A stretch of 64,000 nt of DNA from Candidatus Proximibacter danicus (lineage in GTDB: Bacteria; Pseudomonadota; Gammaproteobacteria; Burkholderiales; Rhodocyclaceae). The stretch is from NCBI GenBank assembly GCA_016710885.1, contig JADJUC010000013.1:1-64000 (forward strand). Direction: 5' to 3'. Position numbers and translations under genes: made by a program. A model generated the notes under the pieces. It did no database searches. It was not told the origin of the DNA and was given only the letters and a program-made list of their open reading frames with translations. This document shows positions 1-9,097 of the stretch, one piece after another; within the stretch, counting starts at the first letter, position 1; every line of letters starts with the position of its first letter.

Positions 1-615
1 AGAAAAGTATGTATCTAATTCATATGGCTCTGGAATTACTTATCCACCATTTGTTAATAATGCCTTGGATCGAATTGCGACTCTAGATTATGCGGTTGGC
101 TTTGTGGTCATGAGCCCTAACGAAGAGCTTAGATTGCGCTATAAGGTTGGGATTATGTGTCCAAGGTCATAATAAACAATCTTCTCCAGGGAGTGTATTT
201 TGCCGATGCGCAAGTCGGTACTAACAGCTTAATTCCTGTTATCTATCGTGGGTACAGTGTGACCCACGTTAACAAATTTTCTCTCTGAAAATTACACAAT
301 ATGGGGCGTTGCATTTGTCTATTTCGGATGGGTGGGCGGGTTGTGTTTTGTTTTTACTGCCGCGCTTTTGCAACTTATTTATTCTTATCTAATCGAGATG
401 CACCTGCCGGTATTTTTGTTGTGAGCAAGCGTTGCGTGGAGGGTTTACCTTTGATAGTTGCCATGGGGGCATACTTCATTTCATTGGGATTGATCATGCA
501 AATTGGGTTGATCGTATATACGCTGTTGCAGCTTGTAACTACATTGGCGCTGATTGTAGGGATCGAACGAGGCATATCGATTTTTCATCAAAAATCAGCC
601 GCTTATTTAACGTAA
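1..615 (+). pseudogene. Membrane protein fragment of a polysaccharide locus (flippase-like?)
   Basis: No intact gene is present. Short hydrophobic stretches occur in different frames. Around 302-424 one frame reads as two membrane segments (it includes WGVAFVYFGWVGG). Around 463-580 another frame reads MGAYFISLGLIMQIGLIVYT. Together they look like the C-terminal part of a multi-pass membrane protein split by frameshifts. Its place directly upstream of glycosyltransferase and methyltransferase remains makes an O-antigen flippase or similar exporter plausible, but that is inference from context only. AT content is higher than in the rest of the window, as is common in surface-polysaccharide loci. 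Confidence 0.3.
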
Positions 616-742
616 CGACGTAAATATTAGATTAGCTTGTTCCCACTGAATAATAGCGAGCAAATCAATAAATCCCGCTGTTGTTAGTTTGGTAGGTAAA
701 ACCGGGTAATTATTCCAGACGTATAGCTGAGTAAGAGGCTCC

Positions 743-2275
743 GTGAATTTAGCGAACTATGAGGCGCTTTGTCGCATCTGCGATAATCTGTTGACCGATC
801 CAAGGGCCGGTGCGTCCCGTGTTTCCATTCCATGGCTACATATTGTACGAGAGCATCCACATTTCTTAGAACAATACGAATATCTGTTTAATGACGATAG
901 GCAGAAAATCGTAAGGTGCGCAAATTCGGTAGGCAGGATCGTTCGCTATTTTTCTGCCTGGGCAGTCCAGCTGTTGATAAGCCTGCGAAGTTACCGGTGC
1001 GAGATCAATAACTTGCATAGGCTCCCGCAATCTGCGGATTTGTTAATCGTTTCTCACTTGATCAATCCAACGCATCTGGATTTGACGAAAGATTTCTATT
1101 TCGACGAACTTCCTTCCTATTTGGAAAAAAATGGGCTGAGAGTTGTAGTCGCTCTTTAAAACCATACGAATTATAAGTTTGAAGATACAAATCTACCGCC
1201 CTGGCAAAGGGCGGGGCGTTTGGTTCTTCCCCGCTCAATGGGGCTAAGGAAAGACGCTTGCGAGTTTTCGCAGTGCGATGAAGGAAAGAGGGTTGCTTAA
1301 GCGCTCCGTTCGTGCGTCAGACCCCGCCGTTCGCCCGACACAGCCGAGCGTGCTGCGATTGAGGGCGTTGTCAGGAGGGACCAGAGATGCTCAGCGAATC
1401 GGCATGCAAATTGCGGAGCTCGCCGAGCGCCTTAATGTCCGTGCCGTGCTTACAACATACGAAGGTCATGCTTGGGAGCGAACTGTATTTGGATTTGTGC
1501 GGAGCTACTGTCCATCCGTCAAGTGCATGGCATACCAACATGCCATAATCTTCCAACCTGCAACACGGAATAACTAGGTCGTTGGGTCAAAAATTTGATC
1601 CGGACATTGTTTTTACTTCGGGCGAAGCGGCGAAGGAACGGTTAGTCAGTCAGGCAAAAAAAATGCCCAACGTGTCGTTGTGATGGGATCTCCTGAGCTT
1701 TGGCAGGAAACATTGATCAAGATTGCGGAGATGCTTTCAACAATCAGGAAGAGAAGGTCTGTTTAGTTTTGCCCGAAGGATTGTTAAGCGAGGCCGTAAC
1801 TTTGCTTAATTATGCAATTCGCTGCGCAGGTGAATTGCCAACTCGAAGTTTGTGTTTCTCCATCCGGCTACCCAGCTTTTAGACCTTTGTGCGCATATTC
1901 CGATCTAACTACGCTACCTAACAAAAATGTCATTTGGTCTTCGCGATCACTTGATGATTATGCAAGATGTGCATCGTGGGTTCTATATCGAGGAACTACT
2001 GCTGTTGTGGCAGGGGTTCAATATGGAGCTCTGCCGGTTTATCTAAAATTGAAAACGAACTCAATATTGATCCCCTATATGCGCTCGGTAATGGGCGGTA
2101 CGAAGTGCAGACAGTTGCCGATTTTTTGAGGCACGTATCTGATGAGAGGGTGGGTGATCGACTCCAGGGGGCTCGCCGTAAAAAAATTACTAAGTACTGC
2201 GCTAACCTATTTTCGCCGTTGAATTTCCGGGTCGTTGCTGATTATCTGAAATCTGAAAGTTATGAATCCAAATAG
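743..2275 (+). pseudogene. Surface-carbohydrate biosynthesis protein, frameshifted
   Basis: One gene seems to be spread over at least four frame segments: 743-1159, 1278-1577, 1700-1880 and 1812-2275. The segments read in order like a capsule/LPS-type transferase. An N-terminal part contains ADLLIVSHLINPTHL. A middle part contains TTYEGHAWERTVFGFVRSY and AYQHAI, the pattern of surface-carbohydrate synthesis proteins that build two Rossmann-like halves. A C-terminal part contains VLYRGTTAVVAGVQYGALPV, which resembles the nucleotide-sugar-binding end of GT-B enzymes. The stop at 2273-2275 overlaps the next gene's ATG (2262), which supports an operon. The breaks may be sequencing errors or true decay; the exact reaction is unknown. 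Confidence 0.45.
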
Positions 2276-3140
2276 CTCGGTATTCCAGCCCAAGAATTCA
2301 TGCGAAAGCACGTCTGTATCTGTGGTGATTCCAACTCTTGGTGGGCAACTGGCGGCGACACTTGCACAGCAATAACGGATCTATCCTTCCCAACGAAATA
2401 TTAATTTGTGTGCCGAATAGATATATCGAACGAGTGCAGAATTTGCATTTCGATAATGTTCGTCCTGTTCCAACTGAATGCAAGGGGCAGGTGAGCCAGC
2501 GTGCTGTCGGGTTTAAACTTTCTTGTTCCACCTTCGTGTTGCAATTAGATGACGACGTTCTTCTCTTGATAGGGCGCCCTTGAGGTTCTTATCCAAGCAT
2601 TGTCCAAATTGGGGCCGGGCCATGTCACGGGACTGTGTTTATAACGCGCAAACTGGCTTGCCGCTGACCCAACTGAGTAATGGGTAAAAAGTTTTCTTGT
2701 TAATGCCTATGAGTCATTTATACGCGGATTACCCTGGGGGCAAGAAAGAATGGGCTGTTTAAGTACGGTTGGCGCCTGTGCAGGCGTCGATCCTAGCTAT
2801 TGCCGAGAGGAAATCTATCACTGCTCATGGCTGCCCGGAGGTGTGTTTTTCATACCGAGAAACGTTCTCACAGAGCAGTTCTATCCGTATCAGGGAAAAG
2901 CTTATTCGGAAGATGGACCTAATTCCCATTTGCGCACGAAGAATGGCATTGGCCATCATGTGATCCCTTTCCCAAAGGCTATCGTTCAGCCGCCTGAGCG
3001 TAAGTAAGCTTAGAAAGTGCAGTATCCGGAGATAAAAGCCCGCATCTATGTTTGCCCGCGTTCTGGAGGGGAATTTTACACGCATTATTCGCTGCGCTGG
3101 CAGACATTATCAGAAGGCAAGTGGCTGGATTGCTGAAATA
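2262..3140 (+). pseudogene. Family 2 glycosyltransferase, frameshifted
   Basis: The probable start is ATG 2262. The N-terminus reads SVSVVIPTLGG, the first beta strand of a GT-A fold. It is followed by a frameshift, then CKGQVSQRAVGFKLSCS and FVLQLDDDV, which carries the metal/nucleotide-sugar binding Asp motif of GT2 enzymes. A second segment (2750-3007) reads CSWLPGGVFFIPRNVL and KAYSEDGPNSHLR, matching the acceptor region that follows in GT2 proteins. At least two further frame changes occur. Family assignment is fairly safe; the sugar and linkage are unknown. The end is only approximate. Confidence 0.5.
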
Positions 3141-3189
3141 ATAAGTAAGATCAACTAACCTTTATATCTCTAATAGAAAAGAACATTCC

Positions 3190-3870
3190 ATGACCCGCGA
3201 TATTGTTGGGAGCGCTACACGAATGGATACTATGCGGAAAATAATCCGAGCTGGGATTCTGCCGATTCTCCTTGGAAAGCTCAGAAACTGCTTGAGATTT
3301 TAAAGAAGCATTCAATGTCGCCGAGGTCTATAGTCGAAATAGGCTGTGGGGCAGGTCACGTTATGACGACGCTATGCCAAGAAATCGACAATTGCTCGAT
3401 GACTGATTTGATATTGCGCCAGATCTCGCCCGATTCTGGAGTCAGATTTCCAGCCCAAATATCAAATTTGTACTAGGCGATTATTGTGAGAGTTCAATTC
3501 CTTGCCCTGATCTCGTATTAGTTTTAGATGTCCTCGAGCATCTTGCTGATCCCTACAGGTTTTTTCAACGCAGCTCCGCAGGCGAAGTGGTTCAGTCATC
3601 TTCCATTTTCCTTTGGATCTTTCTGTTGTTACGTGGCTAGGAAACTCCGTTACTTTTGTCCGTGAAAAAGTGGGACATGTTCACTATTCACGAAGGGATT
3701 GACCTTGTCGTTGCTTGAAGAGTGCGGCTTCGATGTGCTGGACGTCACCTACTCAGGGCCACATTCAATGCGCCCCAGCGCAGCATGCGAACACGCGTTG
3801 CAAGCATGTTTCGATATGGCGCGCGGATTATTGGCCGAGATCTTTCAGTAAGACTTCTTGGAGGGAAACT
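3190..3870 (+). pseudogene. Class I SAM-dependent methyltransferase, frameshifted
   Basis: Reading through frame changes gives WERYTNGYYAENNP near 3215, then SIVEIGCGAGHVMTTL (about 3330-3375), the glycine-rich SAM-binding motif I. This is followed by FDIAPDLARFW, NIKFVLGDY and PDLVLVLDVLEHLADPYRFF (about 3500-3560), a typical motif II region of small-molecule methyltransferases. The C-terminal part reads LTLSLLEECGFDVLDVTYSG near 3705-3760. In this setting it would methylate a sugar or sugar precursor of the surface polysaccharide, which is inference. At least three indels break it. Confidence 0.5.
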
Positions 3871-3902
3871 TTGTTCGTGCTTGCTCGTGCCAGGAGCGAG
3901 GC

Positions 3903-4924
3903 ATGAAGTTTGTCATTCACGCACCAAATGTACATCAGGGTGGGGGGCGAACCCTGCTGCTTGCGTTGTTAGAGGAATTGCGAACGCTGGATGCGGATTG
4001 CGTTGCAGTGCTTGACGAGCGATTAAAACTATCCGCTGAATTTTCCAGCGAGATTGCCGTATTGCGAGTAAAGCCCACGGTGATAGGGCGATTTTTTGCA
4101 GAATGAATTGGCTACGATTTCGCAGCCTGGAGATCTTGTCTATGCTTCGGCAACTTGCCGCCATTGCTTTGGAACCATGCGAACGTCTGTGTTTTTCTTC
4201 AAATCGTTATTTGATTTCGCGCTATGGTACGCGAGGTTTTAGTTTCCGCCAGCGATGCCGGATTGAGATAGAGCGTTTATGGCTTAGGTTTTGTTTACCA
4301 GTGAAGCCTTGTTGCTGGTGCAGTCTGAATCAATGGCAAAAGATGTGGCATCTGTGTTTGGCTCTAGGTCCGTAGAAATTGCACCATTCGCTCCGAAGCA
4401 ATCCACAATGGCTCCGGCAGAACTACTCTCTCCCAAAAAGTATGATTTTTTATATGTGGCGTCTGGAGAGCCGCACAAAAACCACAGAAACCTTCTTGAA
4501 GCTTGGGAACTTCTCAGTTCCGAGGGCTCTTTCAACGCTGGCGCTAACAGTCGATAGCAATCAATATGCCCAGTTAATTGGCTGGATTGATCTCAGAGTT
4601 AGTTCAAGTGGCTTAAAAATTCGAAACCTTGGACACCTGTCTGCGTGCGATATTACGACTCTCTATGCTGAATCTGGGGCGCTAATTTATCCATCTTTGT
4701 TTGAGTCCTATGGGCTGCCTTTGCTAGAGGCGACCAGCTTCGGTTTGCCAATAATTGCATCTGAACTTGATTATGTTCGAGATGTGTCGGATCCGGTTTT
4801 TTCATTTGATCCAACTTCTGCTGTATCCATCGCGCGTTCGGTCAAGCGCTATTTAGGGCGAAAAGACAGGCTTGCGCACCATGACGCCTGGCGAGTTCTT
4901 GGATCGAATCCAAAATCTCATTAG
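3903..4924 (+). pseudogene. Family 4 (GT-B) glycosyltransferase, frameshifted
   Basis: The start ATG 3903 gives MKFVIHAPNVHQGGGRTLL, the N-terminal loop of GT4 enzymes with its Gly-rich turn. Frames change near 4103, 4290 and 4540. The middle reads KYDFLYVASGEPHKNHRNLL, the interdomain region. The end (4650-4900) reads ALIYPSLFESYGLPLLEA, the E-x7-E-type catalytic motif in which FESYGLPLLEA is diagnostic for GT4. The last intact stretch ends at 4924. It probably adds a sugar to a lipid-linked glycan. It lies immediately before the transposase remnant. Confidence 0.55.
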
Positions 4925-4954
4925 CGCATATAAATTATGAACCCAGATTGTCCA

Positions 4955-6085
4955 TTAGCCATTTTGCAGCCCATGAATGACAGGCGGAGCCGATGCGTTT
5001 GCCCAAAGTCCAGCGAACCAGGCACGCTTTTGGCGAGGCACGGGACAGCATCAGTTTGCTTTGGCTGGCACTCTTGATGCCAGGAGCCGCCGATCGACAG
5101 TACCAAGCCATGCAGGGTGGAAAGCGTATGCTGGACTCTGGAGCGCAGACAGCCTGACGAAACAAGCTCATCAGGTTGTACGCCAGCATGGCAAACCCAG
5201 AAGCCGCTTCAGTTGCCCAGAAATCCCGCATGTTGAAGGCGTCCAGACCGGGAAGTCCGCCTTCAGCTCCTTGATCCGGTTCTCGCAGTCTGCCCGTCCC
5301 CGGTAGGTTCGCCAGACCTCCACCATCGGCAGATCGAGGGTGGTAACGAATGCGCCGTAACGCCAGCCCTGAATGTCCGGGTCATCCGCAAACAGCGACA
5401 GCGTCTTACCCGGCGCCGCTTTTCGCTTGATCGACTGACGGACCACGATCAGTCGTCGCTCGGTTTCCCAGCCGGCAGCCCGGTAACGCAGCTCGGTCAG
5501 TTCCAGTCCGGTTTCCAGCGCCCACCAGCCGGTGGCCTGATAGATCGTCCGTTGCAACGGCTGGGTCAGCCGGGCGGCGACGATGTAGGGAATGCGCTTG
5601 CCTTCCAGGACCGCCAGGATGGCCTCGTCGAAGAAACCGCTGTCGGCGCGCAGCAGCCCGACCACCTTGTCGCCCAAGTGATGCAGCGTTGATTCGAGAA
5701 ATTGCAGGATGTTGTTGGCGCTGTGCGCATTGCCCGGGCGCAGCCAGAAATTCGCCACCATACGTGCCTCGGCAACGAAGGCCAGCAGCGGGTGGTGACT
5801 GGCCCGGCCATGCCGGTTGGGGTTGTAGCCACGCGCGGCACCTTCCTGCTCGCCATTGCGGGTGATCACCGTGGAATCGACGTCCAGCGTCACTTGTTTC
5901 AATGCGCGGATCTTGCCGAAGAACCAGCGATAGATTTCGGCCTGCACACGTTCGTTGGCGAGCATGTCGAAACGGCCAAACATCCGCATGATGGCCTTGT
6001 GCCCAGCAGCCTTGTTCCAGCCGAACAGCCTTACCAGCGTGCTGTCCATGCGTACCGTTTCCATGCGGCGGTCACGTTTTTTCGG
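4955..6085 (-). pseudogene. IS1380-like transposase remnant
   Basis: A DDE transposase is read on the minus strand. It contains VTLDVDSTVITRNGEQEGA with the first catalytic Asp, RGYNPNRHGRASHHPLLAF, LLRADSGFF with the second Asp, and a C-terminal YRGRADCENRIKEL carrying the catalytic Glu. These are the usual landmarks of the IS1380/DDE_Tnp_1 group. The frame shifts once near 5230, after which the C-terminus continues as MRDFWATEAASGFAMLAYN and stops at 4955-4957. Roughly the first 80-100 residues expected for the family are absent, because the IS3 element begins there. The protein is therefore both frameshifted and truncated, and should be inactive. Terminal repeats were not resolved. Confidence 0.8.
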
Positions 6086-6130
6086 ACAGTCGGATAAGCT
6101 AAAGCCGACCGATAGAAAGGAACGTGATTT

Positions 6131-6436
6131 ATGGGAAACAAGCGCAAGCAACACAGCGCCGAATTCAAGGCCCAAGTCGCCATGGCCGCCTTGTCAGGCG
6201 ACAAGACCCTGGCGGAACTTGCCGCCGAATACGGCGTACACCCCACCATGATCAGCACCTGGAAACAGGAACTGGTCAAGAACGCCAAAGACCTGTTCGA
6301 GCGCGGCAACAAGAAGGCCGCCGACCCGCAGGCCGTGATCGACAACCTGCACCGCAAGATCGGACAGTTGCAGGTCGAACGGGATTTCTTGGCCGGACAG
6401 CCCGCCATTGCCCGCCTGCTGAAAGGCGCGCAATGA
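6131..6436 (+). CDS. IS3-family transposase OrfA
   Basis: This 101-residue protein contains a helix-turn-helix of the HTH_Tnp_1 type in residues about 8-45 (EFKAQVAMAALSGDK, then LAAEYGVHPTMISTWK). It is followed by a basic/leucine-zipper-like tail, IDNLHRKIGQLQVERDFL. It would bind the element ends and pair with OrfB. The stop overlaps the OrfB start in an ATGA arrangement (6433-6436). The OrfB frame is open all the way back to 6124, so an OrfAB fusion by -1 frameshifting, the usual IS3 mode, is also possible. A ribosome-binding AAAGGAA lies about 8 bases before the ATG. Confidence 0.9.
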   Translation: MGNKRKQHSAEFKAQVAMAALSGDKTLAELAAEYGVHPTMISTWKQELVKNAKDLFERGNKKAADPQAVIDNLHRKIGQLQVERDFLAGQPAIARLLKGAQ

Positions 6437-7266
6437 TTGCCCCGGGAAGCGCGCTGTCCATCGCCCGGCAATCGAAGCTGCTCGGCGTCTCCCGCAGCAG
6501 CGTCTATTACCGGCCCAAGCCCGAATCGCAACAAGAACGCGACCTGCTCAATCGACTGGACGAGACCTTCACCGTGCACCCGGTCTACGGTAGCCGGCGC
6601 CTGCAAGTCATCCTCAAACGAGAAGGCACGCAGGTCGGCCTGCGCCGCATCCGGCGCCTGATGAAGAAACTCGGCCTGTGGGCGGTCGGCCCCAAGCCCA
6701 ACACCAGCAAGCCGCACCCCGAGCACAAAATCTACCCCTACCTGCTGCGCGGCCTGCTCATCGACCGGCCGAACCAGGTCTGGGCCACCGACATCACCTA
6801 CATCCGCATGCAGCACGGCTTCCTGTACCTGTGCGCCATCATGGATTGGGCGACACGCAAAGTCCTGGCCTGGCGCCTCTCCAATACGCTCACCAGCGAC
6901 TTCTGCACCGCGGCGTTGCAAGAAGCCATTACCCGCTACGGCACCCCGGAGATATTCAACACCGATCAGGGCAGCCAGTTCACCAGCGCCGAATTCACCG
7001 GCGTGCTCACCGCCCACAAGATCCAGATCAGCATGGATGGCCGGGGACGCTGTCACGACAACATCTTCGTCGAGCGATTGTGGTGGACGGTGAAACACGA
7101 ATGGGTCTATCTGCGTCCCTGCGAGAACGGCATCGAACAACGAAAGAGCCTTGCCGAATGCTTCGACTGGTACAACCGCCGGCGCCCGCATCAATCGCTC
7201 GGCTGGAAGACTCCGGACGAAACCTACTTCGGCGCGCTGGCCGAACCCCAGCCTCAGGCGGCGTGA
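6433..7266 (+). CDS. IS3-family transposase OrfB (integrase core)
   Basis: This 277-residue protein begins with the HTH_21-like segment SRSSVYYRPKPESQQERDLL and VHPVYGSRRLQVIL. It then has the retroviral-type integrase core: WATDITYIRMQHGFLYLCAI with the first Asp, FNTDQGSQFTSAEF with the second Asp, and the Glu of DNIFVERLWWTVKHE, giving the DD(35)E triad. The C-terminus FDWYNRRRPHQSLGWKTP is characteristic of IS3. It overlaps orfA by four bases, so translation is coupled. No frameshift is seen, in contrast to the neighbouring IS1380 remnant. Confidence 0.93.
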   Translation: MIAPGSALSIARQSKLLGVSRSSVYYRPKPESQQERDLLNRLDETFTVHPVYGSRRLQVILKREGTQVGLRRIRRLMKKLGLWAVGPKPNTSKPHPEHKIYPYLLRGLLIDRPNQVWATDITYIRMQHGFLYLCAIMDWATRKVLAWRLSNTLTSDFCTAALQEAITRYGTPEIFNTDQGSQFTSAEFTGVLTAHKIQISMDGRGRCHDNIFVERLWWTVKHEWVYLRPCENGIEQRKSLAECFDWYNRRRPHQSLGWKTPDETYFGALAEPQPQAA

Positions 7267-7538
7267 CATGCACAACGGACGATGCACTGTGGATTTGTGG
7301 ACAGCCGGCTGCGCCGGTTCCCGCCTGACCGCGCCAGCGCGGTCTCCTATGGACAAACCGTGGGCAACGCGACGCGTTGCCCACCGCTTGCCCACAGGTC
7401 GGCGGCTGCCCACAAGCTCCACAGCGCTCAATCCAATCGATATAAAATCCGGGAAAGTCAAAACCAAATCCCCGGCACCGGCCTTAGCTTATTCCTCCCC
7501 GGTGACTGTCCAAGCTACTGTGACCACCGCAAGCAACA
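7267..7538. repeat. Non-coding stretch with three consecutive palindromes
   Basis: No gene is visible between orfB and the first cassette ORF. The stretch holds three hairpins in a row: CCGGC/GCCGG at 7308-7320, GACCGCG/CGCGGTC at 7327-7344 (loop of 4), and a 12-bp perfect repeat GTGGGCAACGCG/CGCGTTGCCCAC at 7360-7384 (loop of 1). They are interspersed with TGTGGAC- and CCCACAG-like motifs. It could be the right end of the IS3 element, another element end, or a dispersed repeat. No attI or integrase sequence could be recognised. Confidence 0.5.
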
Positions 7539-7703
7539 ATGTCAGCCGAGATACTTTTTATGCTTATTACTCACGCAGGGGCTCCCGGCTATTTGGCAGC
7601 ATTCTTGCTATCTGCCGCAATTCTTTCAGCCGCACTGGCCGTCCTGATGCTTGTCGTGAATTTGTCGTCTTATTTTGGCCTCTTTGCCTTCTCACCGACC
7701 TAA
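7539..7703 (+). CDS. Small membrane protein of integron cassette 1
   Basis: A 54-residue ORF starts at ATG 7539 and stops at TAA 7701, ten bases before the first attC. It reads MSAEILFMLITHAGAPGYLA, followed by a long hydrophobic segment (AAFLLSAAILSAALAVLM) and a second short one, so one or two membrane helices are expected. No family is recognised. The position, orientation and spacing relative to the attC are those expected of a cassette gene. The 5' part of this cassette, including any upstream recombination point, seems lost to the flanking insertion sequence. Confidence 0.5.
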   Translation: MSAEILFMLITHAGAPGYLAAFLLSAAILSAALAVLMLVVNLSSYFGLFAFSPT

Positions 7704-7712
7704 ATCTGTGAT

Positions 7713-7793
7713 CTCTAACATCCCAGTCAAACCGCGCCTTGCAGGCGCTTGGACGTGCCGCAAGCGGCACGCCATTTACTTTGAACGTTGGGC
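7713..7793 (+). repeat. attC: Integron attC site 1 (81 bp)
   Basis: The site begins with the R'' core CTCTAAC (7713-7719) and ends with the R' core GTTGGGC (7787-7793). Between them are two internal hairpins, GCGCC/GGCGC around 7734-7748 and GTGCCGC/GCGGCAC at 7755-7770. It is nearly identical to the sites at 9666 and 11860. Confidence 0.9.
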
Positions 7794-7808
7794 ATCACTT
7801 CACTCCAT

Positions 7809-8423
7809 ATGCGTGTAGTCCTTGCGGTCTGGCTTGCCTTCATTGCGTCGGTGGCACTTGCCGCATCGACAGCCGAGCGATTTACTTCGTTTGGCGGGTT
7901 TCATTTGGGAGTTGGCACGCTAACTGATGTTCAATCTAAGCTCGGTCCCGCGAACAAAATTGAGTCCGGAGAGGCTGGCGAATACGAAGTGCGCGTGTGC
8001 TATAGAACCAAGTCGGCCACAGTAACCTACCTTTCAGGCGAAATGGGCGGGCCAACCCATGACCTACTTGGGCTGTCAGTTGGGCAAACGAACACGGATG
8101 ACTCGGTGAATTGCCCACCGTGGCCAAGTGCTATTCGGGTGCCACCGCCCCGGCTAGCAGGGCTTTATCTTGGCATGTCCCGGCGCGCATTCGCTCAAGC
8201 CTTGGGAACGAAGGTTCAAGTGGATGGCAAAGTCTCACGTGCGTTCTTTGAATCCAAACGCAAGTTCACTCCGGCGGAATATCAAGCGATGCCGAAGGAA
8301 GTAAGAGAGCTAGTTGCAAAAGGGCAAACCCAAGACTACTTCGATGTCGTGGTCACCGTAGAGGGATATTTCGCCAACAATCGCCTTGTGAAGTTTCAAG
8401 TATGGAAAGTGGAAACACAGTGA
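7809..8423 (+). CDS. Secreted protein of unknown function, cassette 2
   Basis: This 204-residue protein has a clear Sec signal peptide (MRVVLAVWLAFIASVALAAS, cleavage after about residue 19-20). The mature part has two similar-looking blocks, FGGFHLGVGTLTDVQSKLG and LAGLYLGMSRRAFAQALG, each starting with a G-L/Y-L-G-type turn. This suggests an internal repeat of a small alpha/beta unit of the kind found in periplasmic hypothetical proteins. ATG 7809 is chosen over TTG 7788 because it starts exactly at the signal peptide. The stop lies two bases before attC 2, as usual in cassettes. Function is unknown. Confidence 0.75.
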   Translation: MRVVLAVWLAFIASVALAASTAERFTSFGGFHLGVGTLTDVQSKLGPANKIESGEAGEYEVRVCYRTKSATVTYLSGEMGGPTHDLLGLSVGQTNTDDSVNCPPWPSAIRVPPPRLAGLYLGMSRRAFAQALGTKVQVDGKVSRAFFESKRKFTPAEYQAMPKEVRELVAKGQTQDYFDVVVTVEGYFANNRLVKFQVWKVETQ

Positions 8424-8424
8424 T

Positions 8425-8495
8425 GCCCAACCCATCCATCAACACGGACGCTGCGCGATGAAGCCGCGCAGCGCCGGTTATGTCAGACGTTAGAC
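8425..8495 (+). repeat. attC: Integron attC site 2 (71 bp)
   Basis: R'' is GCCCAAC (8425-8431) and R' is GTTAGAC (8489-8495). The centre folds as GCTGCGCG/CGCGCAGC. The sequence differs from the 81-bp sites, so this cassette has another origin. Confidence 0.88.
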
Positions 8496-8499
8496 GCCT

Positions 8500-8823
8500 A
8501 TGTTCCACGGTTGGCCACTTTCCGCCGAAATCGCTTTGGGAGCAGTATTCGTGGTCAATCTGGCGGCGATAAAGATCGCCCTTCGCTTCTTGCGCCACCT
8601 TAGAGAAAACCATGCAAGTACCTGGGATGAACTGCATCGACCGAAGCTTATTGAGCCCGAGAACTCGAAGGCTAGCAATCTACTGTTCGTATTTATCGCA
8701 TTCGGGCAGTTCCATGCGCTTGAGGACAAAAAGCTGGCCGCGGACGGAATTCGACTGCAATTGGTCATGGCATTTACGCTTGCTGCCATTTTCGTTATGT
8801 TCTTTCTTCTTCTGGGCCAATGA
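8500..8823 (+). CDS. Small two-helix membrane protein, cassette 3
   Basis: This 107-residue protein starts five bases after attC 2. An N-terminal hydrophobic segment (IALGAVFVVNLAAIKIAL), a charged middle part with HLRENHASTWDELHRP, and a C-terminal helix ending FAAIFVMFFLLLGQ-like give two membrane spans with a roughly 60-residue cytosolic loop. The topology resembles UspB-like proteins, but no sequence identity is evident, so no function is assigned. The 185 bases between its stop and the next attC are unusually long for a cassette. Confidence 0.65.
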   Translation: MFHGWPLSAEIALGAVFVVNLAAIKIALRFLRHLRENHASTWDELHRPKLIEPENSKASNLLFVFIAFGQFHALEDKKLAADGIRLQLVMAFTLAAIFVMFFLLLGQ

Positions 8824-9007
8824 CCAACACCCTCACGCCTTCACGCTTTGAGGTTGGTGCTTCGTTGCTTGCGCTTGGCCGTGGGTGCGTTTCCCGCTGC
8901 CTTCCCTTCGTTCGCTTGGGCCGGTGGGCGCGGTTTGCGCCGGTCTCCGTTGCAGGGCAGCAGTCCCGCATCGATGGTCGCAGTATCAATCCGTCATTCC
9001 CTGGCGG

Positions 9008-9097
9008 CTCTAACCAGTCAATCGAGAGGGACGCCGGTCAAGCGGCTTTTCTCCGGTCATGCCGCCCCGCGCGGCGCCCCTCATTTCTACGTTAGGT
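9008..9097 (+). repeat. attC: Integron attC site 3 (90 bp)
   Basis: R'' is CTCTAAC (9008-9014) and R' is GTTAGGT (9091-9097). The inner part contains GCCGC...GCGGC-type complementary blocks. The site is longer and different in sequence from the other sites. Confidence 0.8.

Larger units (their letters stand above)
6090..7300 (+). mobile_element. IS3-family insertion sequence (ends approximate)
   Basis: The element is defined by an orfA-orfB pair typical of IS3. It lies directly against the cut N-terminus of the IS1380-like transposase, so it probably inserted into that older element. I could not find convincing terminal inverted repeats or target duplications by eye, so both ends are estimates. 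The coding sequences look intact and the element could be active. Its right flank is the left side of the integron cassette array. Confidence 0.65.

Noticed and set aside
6124..7266. A single 380-residue transposase starting at 6124
   Set aside because: Its first ~100 codons are the out-of-frame reading of orfA; the usual orfA/orfB pair explains the region better.
8820..9095. 91-residue plus-strand ORF overlapping the cassette 3 stop (ATGA) and ending in attC 3
   Set aside because: The product is rich in Arg, Ser and Pro with no fold-like pattern and looks like translated non-coding cassette DNA, although the overlap is tempting.
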